From an uncultured Oscillospiraceae bacterium (GTDB lineage Bacteria > Bacillota > Clostridia > Oscillospirales > Acutalibacteraceae): DNA of 64,000 nucleotides. This document shows, piece by piece, positions 17,752-25,216 of this stretch. The stretch spans positions 62,001-126,000 of the forward strand of contig URJZ01000001.1 of NCBI GenBank assembly GCA_900548305.1, given 5' to 3'. Every line of letters starts with the position of its first letter. Positions within the stretch are counted from its first letter, which is position 1. Position numbers and translations under genes: made by a program. The notes below the pieces were generated by a model. That model was given only the letters and a program-made list of their open reading frames with translations, was not told the origin of the DNA and made no database searches.

Positions 17752-17898
17752 TTAATGTCCGCCGTTACCCTCAACTTGTTCTGAAGTATGAGAACTTTCT
17801 TCAGCACCGTGATGAGAATCTACTTTTGCATGAACTAAAAACAAGATTCCTACAATAGCAGCCAGCGCAATAAAAAAACAGGCTACTTTCTTTACCAT
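17752..17898 (-). CDS. 48-residue single-TM peptide with His/Glu-rich tail, first in Mrp operon
   Basis: A short frame begins at ATG 17896-17898 with GGAG nine bases upstream, and ends at TAA 17752-17754. The product is one N-terminal membrane helix (MVKKVACFFIALAAIVGILF) and a polar tail of about 25 residues with five histidines and several acidic residues (VDSHHGAEESSHTSEQ). It lies between the operon promoter at 18034-18062 and mrpE. It is not a known Mrp subunit; a small accessory or assembly subunit is inference. Confidence 0.7.
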   Translation of the reverse strand: MVKKVACFFIALAAIVGILFLVHAKVDSHHGAEESSHTSEQVEGNGGH

Positions 17899-18033
17899 AT
17901 AGAACAACTCCAATACTTTATCTTGTATTTAACCCCAAATTGGAAGAAGCTTAAATATTACTCTACTAACAATTGTGAGCATATTATGAAAATTTAATCA
18001 AATTCTTCATAATTGCTTAATATAATACCTTAA

Positions 18034-18062
18034 ATTATCCTAGAAAACACTAGGAATGTCAA
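18034..18062 (-). promoter_or_regulatory. Promoter of the Mrp-like operon
   Basis: The minus strand has TTGACA (18057-18062), a 17-base spacer and GATAAT (18034-18039). The spacer holds the palindrome CCTAG-TGTTTT-CTAGG, a possible operator. Confidence 0.75.
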
Positions 18063-18244
18063 TAGCTCAAGTCTTTCATTAATAACTTCTATGAAATATA
18101 ACGAAAACTATACTAAAATTAGATGCTTTTTTGCTGTTATGATAACAACGTATAAACAAGTTGTTTTTCTATGTGTAAAATAACAAGTATAATAAGAATG
18201 ATTTACATTTTATAAGATTTTAATAGCAAAATAAAAATAGACAG

Positions 18245-18273
18245 TTGCACTGAACAGAAAAACTTGATATAAT
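18245..18273 (+). promoter_or_regulatory. Promoter of the folT riboswitch transcript
   Basis: TTGCAC (18245-18250) and TATAAT (18268-18273) with a 17-base spacer. The predicted transcription start is at the first bases of the riboswitch. Confidence 0.8.
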
Positions 18274-18281
18274 ATTGCCAA

Positions 18282-18380
18282 AGCAGAGTAGGGCTTTGAG
18301 CGTTAAGTGCCGTTTGGACGGGGAGTTGCCAAACTGACGAAAAGTTTTCTTGCGGTTCAAAGCTTGCATCCCGCTGCTGC
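18282..18380 (+). promoter_or_regulatory. Tetrahydrofolate (THF-I) riboswitch
   Basis: The stretch has the THF riboswitch blocks in order: GCAGAGTAGGGC closing stem, GCGTTAAGTGCC, the loop GGACGGGGAGTTG, ACTGACGAAA, GCGGTTC and the closing GCATCCCGCTGCTGC. Outer arms GCAG.../...CTGC pair. It precedes a folate transporter gene, the classic THF-I context. Ligand binding is expected to lower folT expression. Confidence 0.9.
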
Positions 18381-18398
18381 ATACCGGAGAAAATAGAC

Positions 18399-18448
18399 AC
18401 CTCCTCTATGCGGCATACGTGTATGACAATTGCTGACATAGAGGAGGT
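18399..18448 (+). promoter_or_regulatory. RBS-sequestering hairpin (expression platform) for folT
   Basis: ACCTCCTCTATG at 18399-18410 is a perfect 12-base complement of CATAGAGGAGGT at 18437-18448, which contains the folT ribosome site AGGAGG. The hairpin would hide the site, so this riboswitch appears to act on translation. No terminator T-tract follows. Confidence 0.85.
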
Positions 18449-18452
18449 TTTT

Positions 18453-19079
18453 ATGTTAAAGAAAAATCAGCGAACATCAACTTTGCCTACTTACCAATTT
18501 ATTTTTTCACCGGATTATTGGAAATCTGCTGCAAAACAATATACATTTTTGCATATTATTGCAACAGTTGGGGTACTCATTGCGCTAGACGTAGCACTTA
18601 GCACATTATTTATCCCCGTTGGTGATAATCTGCGCATTAAATTCGACTTTTTAACCCGCGCTGTAATAGGAATGGTTGGAGGTCCCTTTCTTGCCTTAAG
18701 CAGTGGCATGATTGCCGATTTACTAGGCTTTGTGCTCCATCCGGTAGGTGCCTTCTTCCCCGGCTACACACTATCAGCTATGCTAGGTTCTTTGGTATAT
18801 GCACTGTTCTTTTATCGCTCTAAAATTAATATTGTTCGAATTGTGTTAGCTAAACTGACTGTAAACTTATTTATTAATGTATTACTAGGTTCTGTTTGGA
18901 GTGTTATTATTGGAAAACACGGATATTTATATTATTTAACAAGCAGTGTGATTAAAAATTCTATCATGTTACCAATCGAATGTATCATGCTATATCTGCT
19001 ATTTACAGCATTAATACCTGTTTTAGCCAGAATGAAGCTGGTACCCAAGCCTGAAAAAAAATATATTCCTTTTATCTAA
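18453..19079 (+). CDS. folT: Folate ECF transporter S component FolT
   Basis: This 208-residue polytopic protein resembles FolT-type S components of energy-coupling-factor transporters, which bind folates and associate with the shared EcfA-EcfA'-EcfT module. It has about six helices, with RAVIGMVGGPFLALSSGMIADLLGF and HPVGAFFPGYTLSAMLGSLVYALFF regions (family folT/DUF-like GxxADxLG pattern). The start at 18453 follows GAGGAGG in the riboswitch-controlled hairpin. No ECF ATPase or EcfT gene is nearby, as usual for group II systems. The THF riboswitch supports the folate assignment. Confidence 0.9.
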   Translation: MLKKNQRTSTLPTYQFIFSPDYWKSAAKQYTFLHIIATVGVLIALDVALSTLFIPVGDNLRIKFDFLTRAVIGMVGGPFLALSSGMIADLLGFVLHPVGAFFPGYTLSAMLGSLVYALFFYRSKINIVRIVLAKLTVNLFINVLLGSVWSVIIGKHGYLYYLTSSVIKNSIMLPIECIMLYLLFTALIPVLARMKLVPKPEKKYIPFI

Positions 19080-19116
19080 GTAATATCTCTGCTTCTCCCC
19101 ATTTTAGATAAAATGA

Positions 19117-19158
19117 AAGAAAAAGCTCCTGTTTCATTTGAAACAGGAGCTTTTTCTA
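19117..19158. terminator. Bidirectional terminator
   Basis: A long perfect stem AAAAAGCTCCTGTTTC/GAAACAGGAGCTTTTT with a four-base loop lies between folT and the convergent LCP gene and overlaps the latter's stop codon. Confidence 0.92.
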
Positions 19159-20151
19159 TTCTTCTTCGTATATAAATTGGTGTAATTGTTGCGATGCAAC
19201 ATCTAAATCATATTCATAATACCAAGCACCGTCTGAATAAAAAATACCGCCTCTTGCATTACTGTTATCATTGGGAAATGCCATTTCTTCCATAGTAACC
19301 GGACCGAACATAATGGTAGCCAAACCCATCAAATCGCCATAATCTAAAGAAGTTTCTACATTCGGAAGTAATTGACGAACAAACTCTGCATATTCCAGCG
19401 AACTTTTACCTTTCATTTTTTCAAAGATAGCATTTAATACATTTCGCTGACGCTGTGCTCTCATACTATCACTGTCTATTTTACGAATTCTGGCATATCC
19501 AACCGCTTGTTCACCTGTTAGCAGTACAGTACCTGACTGACGAATTGGTGTACCGGTTCCAAGCGCTGCAATATTTTCATTTGCCGAAATACGTTCCTCT
19601 TCCGTAATAGTCAATGTGATTCCACCAAGTGAATTAATGACAGTTGCTAATTGGTCGAAGTTTACTGTAACATACTCTTTAATATTGGTATTGAAATTTT
19701 GGTTGATCGTTTTAATCGACATTTCAGGACCACCGTACGCATACGCATGGGCGATTTTATCATAGGAGTATTGGTCTGAAATATACACTCTGGTATCACG
19801 TGCAATAGAGGTCAACTTAATTTTTCCATGTATTTTATCAACAGACATAATCATCACTGCATCAGAGCGTCCTGTGTCGTCATGATCTCTTGAGTCCACA
19901 CCAAACAATGCAATATTTGTAATATCCTTCTTTTCGGTATTTTCTATTACTTGAGAATCAATTCCTAACTGACTGGTATCACTCGTTAAGTAAGTTGTCT
20001 TTAAACCACCAAAATAATAGAAAAACACTGCGATCGCTGCAATGACTAATGCTAAAATTACACTTAGAACTGAAATTGCTATCTTCCAACCCAACGCTAG
20101 CTTTTTCTTCTGTTTTGGCTCATCGTCTTTATATCTCGTTCCTTTTGCCAT
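19156..20151 (-). CDS. LytR-CpsA-Psr (LCP) family glycopolymer transferase
   Basis: The 331-residue protein has a short cytoplasmic basic N-terminus, one membrane helix (about residues 22-48) and an extracellular LCP domain starting at NIALFGVDSRDHDDTGRSD. The LCP arginines (TSIARDTRV, RIRKIDSDSMRAQRQRNVL) that bind polyprenyl-pyrophosphate are present. LCP enzymes attach wall teichoic acids or capsular polymers to peptidoglycan; the polymer here is unknown. The gene stands alone with a clear promoter. Confidence 0.92.
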   Translation of the reverse strand: MAKGTRYKDDEPKQKKKLALGWKIAISVLSVILALVIAAIAVFFYYFGGLKTTYLTSDTSQLGIDSQVIENTEKKDITNIALFGVDSRDHDDTGRSDAVMIMSVDKIHGKIKLTSIARDTRVYISDQYSYDKIAHAYAYGGPEMSIKTINQNFNTNIKEYVTVNFDQLATVINSLGGITLTITEEERISANENIAALGTGTPIRQSGTVLLTGEQAVGYARIRKIDSDSMRAQRQRNVLNAIFEKMKGKSSLEYAEFVRQLLPNVETSLDYGDLMGLATIMFGPVTMEEMAFPNDNSNARGGIFYSDGAWYYEYDLDVASQQLHQFIYEEE

Positions 20152-20197
20152 ATAATCACTCTTTCAAATATATGAAGTTTAGTATATTTCTCTAGAT

Positions 20198-20227
20198 AGT
20201 ATAGCGTTAAATTATTTAAACTGTCAA
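20198..20227 (-). promoter_or_regulatory. Promoter of the LCP gene
   Basis: On the minus strand TTGACA (20222-20227) and TATACT (20198-20203) are separated by 18 bases, 47 bases upstream of the start codon. Confidence 0.7.
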
Positions 20228-20356
20228 CAAATATCCCCGAAATATACACCTTTTTTACAAATTATCGTTTTTTCGTTACAAAACCAGTATAATATTAATA
20301 GTTTAAGGAAACAGTTCTCTTTTAAAGTATAAAAATATTGTCTAATTGCAATAAGT

Positions 20357-20397
20357 AAAAAAACACAGACATCACAAAGGATGCCTGTGTTTTTTTA
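20357..20397 (-). terminator. Terminator of gapA
   Basis: AAACACAG(G)CAT.../...ATG(T)CTGTGTTT forms a hairpin with a run of seven T residues on the minus strand just after the GAPDH stop. Confidence 0.85.
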
Positions 20398-20410
20398 TTA
20401 TGAGAGTTAA

Positions 20411-21454
20411 TTATTTGCAACAATTGCAGCCGCAGCCACCATTATCTACTTGATCCATATGTGCAATTAAATTTAACACTTTGTTGGAGTAACCCCATTC
20501 ATTATCATACCAAGAAACTAATTTTACAAAGTTCTCATTTAACATGATGCCAGCTTTCGCATCAAAAATAGAAGTTCTTGCATCTCCAATAAAGTCAGAA
20601 GATACCACCATATCTTCTGTATAACCCAAAATACCTTTCAGGTCATTTTCAGATGCTTCTTTTACAGCAGCACAAATTTCTTCATAAGTAGTTGATTTTT
20701 CCAAACGGCAAGTTAAATCAACAACAGAAACATCCAATGTTGGAACACGGAACGCCATACCTGTTAATTTACCTTTTAGTTCTGGAATTACCAAAGCGCA
20801 AGCTTTTGCAGCGCCTGTGGAAGATGGAATAATGTTTCCTGATGCTGCACGACCGCCTCTCCAGTCTTTAGAGGAAGGACCATCTACGGTTTTTTGTGTT
20901 GCGGTAGTAGAGTGAACAGTAGTCATAAGACCTTCTACAATACCAAATTTATCATGAATTACTTTTGCAAGAGGAGCTAAACAGTTTGTGGTACAAGAAG
21001 CATTAGAAACAATGGTCATGTCTGATGTATATTTATCTAGGTTAACACCACAAACAAAAGTTGGTGTTTCACTATCCTTTGCAGGAGCAGAAATTACAAC
21101 TTTTTTAGCACCGGCAGCAATATGTGCAGAAGCTTTTTCTGTTGTGCAGAACACACCTGTAGATTCTACTACATAATCAGCACCAACGGTTCCCCAAGGA
21201 ATTTGAGCCGGATCTTTCTCTGCAAAAACACTGATTTCTTTACCATTTACAACCAGTTTTCCATTTTCAGCTTTGATGCATCCGTCAAATTTACCATGTA
21301 TGCTATCATATTTTACCATGTATACCATATAGTCTAAATTGATGAACGGATCATTAATACCTACAATTTCAAACTTTTCCGGTTGTGCAACAGCTGCACG
21401 AAATACCAAACGTCCAATACGTCCAAATCCATTAATACCAACTTTGATTGCCAT
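20411..21454 (-). CDS. gapA: Glyceraldehyde-3-phosphate dehydrogenase, with Cys-rich C-tail
   Basis: GAPDH oxidises glyceraldehyde 3-phosphate to 1,3-bisphosphoglycerate with NAD+. The 347-residue protein has the Rossmann start KVGINGFGRIGR, the active-site SNASCTTNCLAPL with Cys154, and the C-terminal SWYDNEWGYSNKVL motif. AGGAGG precedes the ATG. The family normally stops about a dozen residues earlier; here a tail ending NGGCGCNCCK adds four cysteines and looks like a metal-binding or redox-sensitive extension. The gene is monocistronic and not next to pgk. Confidence 0.97.
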   Translation of the reverse strand: MAIKVGINGFGRIGRLVFRAAVAQPEKFEIVGINDPFINLDYMVYMVKYDSIHGKFDGCIKAENGKLVVNGKEISVFAEKDPAQIPWGTVGADYVVESTGVFCTTEKASAHIAAGAKKVVISAPAKDSETPTFVCGVNLDKYTSDMTIVSNASCTTNCLAPLAKVIHDKFGIVEGLMTTVHSTTATQKTVDGPSSKDWRGGRAASGNIIPSSTGAAKACALVIPELKGKLTGMAFRVPTLDVSVVDLTCRLEKSTTYEEICAAVKEASENDLKGILGYTEDMVVSSDFIGDARTSIFDAKAGIMLNENFVKLVSWYDNEWGYSNKVLNLIAHMDQVDNGGCGCNCCK

Positions 21455-21500
21455 TATAGACCTCCTAAAAAAATGAAATAATGGTACCTTCTTTATCTAT

Positions 21501-21529
21501 ATTCTATAACATCTTATCCTACTTTACAA
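21501..21529 (-). promoter_or_regulatory. Promoter of gapA
   Basis: On the minus strand TTGTAA (21524-21529) and TAGAAT (21501-21506) are 17 bases apart, 47 bases before the gapA start. Confidence 0.6.
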
Positions 21530-21897
21530 TAGCTTTCGGGAAAATTCAATAATCGTTAATTATTAAACAAAAAATGACCACGGAAATACACTAAAATACA
21601 AGTTTATTTTATACACTTCACTTCGAATCTATATGTTACACAAAAACAATTTATATTATTTTTATTAAGAATGACTGAAGATAAAATTATGCATAAGTGC
21701 AGAAAATATATATCATTTTTAAGCATCCGTATACTTTTTTAGTACTTTTATAATGAAAAATGCTTTTTAAAATCTTGAAAATCGACCAATATTTTTATGT
21801 GACATACGAAAGCATATTAGGACACCTATCCATATTCTTATTGACCAGATTATAATATTCTTTTCGTTTTGTATAACTGTAAAAAAATCGTTTCCTT

Positions 21898-22059
21898 TTA
21901 CATACCAGTAAAATATTTGCAGTGTATGTATTCTGCAATAGAATCTACCAATAATTTTTCTAATTTTGTTTCTATTTTAAACCTATAATTATCAATATCA
22001 GCTTCAGTTAACTTCAGCGCAACATCTTTGGCATACTCTGTAAATATTTTTTAAATCAT
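21898..22059 (-). pseudogene. Remnant small ORF with early stop
   Basis: In the 695-base gap between gapA and the next gene, the minus strand shows ATG (22057-22059), ATT, then TAA. The same frame then stays open for about 50 codons of protein-like sequence (FTEYAKDVALKLTEADIDNY and onward to KYFTGM-stop). The composition looks like a helical protein fragment, but there is no clear ribosome site. This suggests a decayed gene. I saw nothing else coding in 21530-21897. Confidence 0.35.
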
Positions 22060-22107
22060 TATTACTGAACACAATAACATATCTTATTTTTACTGACATA
22101 CATTGTA

Positions 22108-22151
22108 AAATAATAAGAAGCAAACCCGTTTTGAGTTTGCTTCTTATTATT
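22108..22151 (-). terminator. Terminator of the citrate synthase operon
   Basis: AATAATAAGAAGCAAAC pairs with GTTTGCTTCTTATTATT across a nine-base loop. The minus strand continues in TTTTAC. The 17-base stem overlaps the last codon of the upstream membrane protein gene. Confidence 0.85.
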
Positions 22152-23547
22152 AGTCTATTTTCTCTTTGTTAGCATCTGTTTCTGTTGTTTTTTCGTGTTC
22201 TACATCCACTACTTTTGGAATATAAGGTTCATCTGAAGGTATATCCATATTATCTTTTGGACGACGTTCATAACCATAAAAATCTAAAATCCAATCGTTT
22301 TCCAATTTCTTAGTGGATTCTTCTCTTGGCGCAGGTGTCCAAGCCGGACGTTTTGCCTCTGCCTCTTTTTTATCCACACGTTTTTTTACAAAAGGAATGA
22401 AATAAAAAATACTTCTCTTCTTTTTCTTTTTTCTTTTCTTTTTACGTTCCTTTTTTTCCAAATGAAAAACAGGTTCCCTGTTAATTAAATAGGGAATTTC
22501 TCTGCCGTCATCTTCAAAGACCAACGGCTCATCCTCTTCTTCCTCTGTTTCCAATTCCATATCGTTTAAAATAGGATGTTCTTCCTGCTGTACAACAGGA
22601 ACCTCTTCTTTTACTTCCTCTTGTATCGGTAATTCTTCTACCAAAGGCTGTGCATCTTCTTGTTGTTCGTCCTCCTCATCCTCTTCTTCTATTTCTTCTC
22701 TGTAATTTGGAATTTTAGGGTAAATAAGCAAGAACACCAAAGCATACACAGCAATTAGAAAAATAGCAATATTCAGGGTCATTTTAAAAGAACTGGTGTG
22801 AGGCAAATCCATCGCTTGCAAAACAAAACTTGGCAACGCAGAAACAAATCCATACAAAATGGTTGGCAAACCAAATGCATAAATTCGTTTCCCTGATTTT
22901 ACAGGATTGACCCTTGCAAACATTTTGCCCTGAGACAACAGAAAAAATGTAACCAGTATCATAGAGAACATATCCATCATATTCTCTGTCATATATGTTA
23001 CATTGGTATAGTTTGTAAATAAGGTAATTAAATTAATACAAAACCACAGCGGAGGTATAATCGCAACCACAGGAATAGAACGGAATACATTTTTTCCTGT
23101 TGCAAAGTTAAATGCTGCAATTAAAATTACAATACCTGCTGCTACGCCGACAAAAGCCATAATAACATTTAAATAAGCTTGCCCGCCTTCCAATGCATTC
23201 ACAGCATTCGCAGCATCTTGAGATAAAGAGCTGTGAGCTCTGTTATCAATTAATAAGGCGGAGATAGAGTGCACAATAATACCAATACCGCTGGCAGCGG
23301 CGGCTATCATAGCCGGAATATTTTTGATTGGTTCAAATCTTTTTGGGGCATTTTTATCATAAAAGCACATAAACATGATAATAGCAGAAACAATTACCAT
23401 AAATACGGCTAGGCAAATAGCTACGATATTTTGATCCGTGAAAAATCCTGTTTCGGGATCTACCAAAAACAGCATTTGGTAGATGCGAACAGGAAGAGCC
23501 ACAACCAATGCACCAATTAAGATAAACCAAGCTGTCTTGATTTTCAA
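22150..23547 (-). CDS. Uncharacterised polytopic membrane protein with acidic/basic C-terminal region
   Basis: The 465-residue protein has about seven hydrophobic helices in residues 1-285. A long cytoplasmic region follows, first strongly acidic (EEIEEEDEEDEQQED and EEEEDEPLVFEDD) and then strongly basic (KKERKKKRKKKKKR), ending in a charged tail. No catalytic motif or known domain is recognised. It starts 35 bases after citrate synthase on the same strand and shares the terminator, so the two are probably co-transcribed. The charged tail suggests a protein- or nucleic acid-interacting role, which is inference only. Confidence 0.75.
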   Translation of the reverse strand: MKIKTAWFILIGALVVALPVRIYQMLFLVDPETGFFTDQNIVAICLAVFMVIVSAIIMFMCFYDKNAPKRFEPIKNIPAMIAAAASGIGIIVHSISALLIDNRAHSSLSQDAANAVNALEGGQAYLNVIMAFVGVAAGIVILIAAFNFATGKNVFRSIPVVAIIPPLWFCINLITLFTNYTNVTYMTENMMDMFSMILVTFFLLSQGKMFARVNPVKSGKRIYAFGLPTILYGFVSALPSFVLQAMDLPHTSSFKMTLNIAIFLIAVYALVFLLIYPKIPNYREEIEEEDEEDEQQEDAQPLVEELPIQEEVKEEVPVVQQEEHPILNDMELETEEEEDEPLVFEDDGREIPYLINREPVFHLEKKERKKKRKKKKKRSIFYFIPFVKKRVDKKEAEAKRPAWTPAPREESTKKLENDWILDFYGYERRPKDNMDIPSDEPYIPKVVDVEHEKTTETDANKEKID

Positions 23548-23582
23548 ATCAGATAACTTCCTCTCTTAAAATTGTGTACAAA

Positions 23583-24950
23583 TTAACCCCTTTTTTCTAA
23601 AGGAATATACCCTTGGTTGTGTGTAATGGAGCGATATGCCGGACGAATGATACGTCTGCAGGTAGTCAATTCTTCAATACGGTGAGCACACCATCCGGCA
23701 ATGCGTGAAACAGCAAAAATTGGAGTATATAAATCACTGGACAAGCCGAGCATATCATACACAAAGCCTGAATAAAAATCCACATTGGCGCAAATAACCT
23801 TAGATACGCCTTTTACCCGCTCAAACACCGCAGGTGACAAGCGCTCCACACGTTCAAATAAATCAAATTGTTCTGTCATTCCTTTTTGAACAGAAAGCTT
23901 TTTGGCCTGCTCTTTTAAAATAACAGCTCTTGGATCAGACAAGGTATAAATTGCATGTCCCATTCCATAAATCAAGCCGGATTTATCTCCTACTTCTTTT
24001 TTCAGGATTTTCTCTAAATATGCAGCAATTTCATCCTCATTAGTCCAATCTTTTACTTCTCGCATCAACTCTTTCATCATGGTCATTACCCGGTGATTTG
24101 CACCCCCGTGTCTTGGCCCTTTTAAAGAGCCGATTGCACCTGCAATGGCGGAGTACGTATCGGTACCCGAAGAAGACAGTACTCTTGTTGTAAAAGTAGA
24201 GTTGTTACCGCCTCCGTGTTCTGCGTGGAGAATTAAACAAGTATCCAGTAGTTTTGCTTCTTCATCAGAAAAACGGCGGTCTGGACGAAGTGTATGTAAA
24301 ATTGCTTCTGAAGTAGAATGTGACGGAACCAACGGATGAAAGTACATGCTTTCTTTATCAAAGTGACGTCTTTTGACTTGATAGGAGTAAGTCATAATAG
24401 AGGGCAGTCTGGCAATCAACTGAATGGATTGACGCATTACATTCTCCAAAGCGGTACTGTCAGGATTTTCATCATAAGAATATAATGCCAAAACCGAACG
24501 TGCCAACTTATTCATAATATTTTCAGACGGAGCTTTGATAATCATATCCTCTGCAAAATAATCAGGCAATTCCCTGTAGGAACTAATCATGTCCGTAAAA
24601 TCTTCCAACTGTTTCTTGGTTGGCTGTGTACCAAAAATAAGCAGCCAAATCACTTCTTCAAAACCAAAGCGATTGTCTGCTGCACAACCATGAATAATGT
24701 CTGCTACGTCAATTCCGCGATAAGTAAGTTTGCCGTGATCCGGAATTCTCTCTCCGTCATCAATTAAGTATCCGTGTACATTACAAATATTTGTTAATCC
24801 GGCAATTACGCCTGTGCCGTCTGAATTCCTTAAGCCACGTTTTACACCGTATTTTTCAAAAACCTCATTCGAAATTTGGTTATTGCTTCGAAATTCTTCA
24901 CAAAGCGATAAAATTTTCATTCGACGCTCACCGTCGGCTTCATAACCCAT
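23583..24950 (-). CDS. citZ: Citrate synthase
   Basis: Citrate synthase condenses acetyl-CoA and oxaloacetate. The 455-residue type I-like protein contains the active-site region HAEHGGGNNSTF near residue 241, GMGHAIYTLSDPRA near 330 and the catalytic aspartate in VDFYSGFVYDML near 389. The first start (MGYEADGERR) is used; an alternative Met ten residues later (MKILSLCEEF) is also plausible. No other TCA cycle gene is nearby, fitting a biosynthetic, incomplete cycle. A 2-methylcitrate synthase cannot be fully excluded. Confidence 0.93.
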   Translation of the reverse strand: MGYEADGERRMKILSLCEEFRSNNQISNEVFEKYGVKRGLRNSDGTGVIAGLTNICNVHGYLIDDGERIPDHGKLTYRGIDVADIIHGCAADNRFGFEEVIWLLIFGTQPTKKQLEDFTDMISSYRELPDYFAEDMIIKAPSENIMNKLARSVLALYSYDENPDSTALENVMRQSIQLIARLPSIMTYSYQVKRRHFDKESMYFHPLVPSHSTSEAILHTLRPDRRFSDEEAKLLDTCLILHAEHGGGNNSTFTTRVLSSSGTDTYSAIAGAIGSLKGPRHGGANHRVMTMMKELMREVKDWTNEDEIAAYLEKILKKEVGDKSGLIYGMGHAIYTLSDPRAVILKEQAKKLSVQKGMTEQFDLFERVERLSPAVFERVKGVSKVICANVDFYSGFVYDMLGLSSDLYTPIFAVSRIAGWCAHRIEELTTCRRIIRPAYRSITHNQGYIPLEKRG

Positions 24951-25083
24951 TTTTCCACCACCATTTCCTGTTTATGCGTTTGTAAAAATAAAAAACGGCT
25001 GTTATATACATCATATCTGAAAAACAGTCTCTCCCGAATTTATCTTAAAACAGTATTCATTTGTCCATAATGTATTACATAAT

Positions 25084-25112
25084 ATTTTATAACAGCCTCT
25101 ATCTAAAGTCAA
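25084..25112 (-). promoter_or_regulatory. Promoter of citrate synthase operon
   Basis: On the minus strand TTGACT (25107-25112) and TAAAAT (25084-25089) are 17 bases apart. The ten-base sequence GGCTGTTATA overlaps the spacer and -10 (25088-25097) and recurs inverted at 24997-25006 in the leader. Confidence 0.65.
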
Positions 25113-25216
25113 TAGAACTTACCGTTACAAATGTGCGTTTGCAAATAAAATTTCCAATTGATTACAATTACAATTTGCAGACATAAAATGTTAATTATAA
25201 TTAGGAGTGTGAAATT

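Noticed and set aside
18203..18439. Minus-strand frame over the folT leader.
   Set aside because: The region is fully explained by a promoter, THF aptamer and ribosome-site hairpin on the plus strand.
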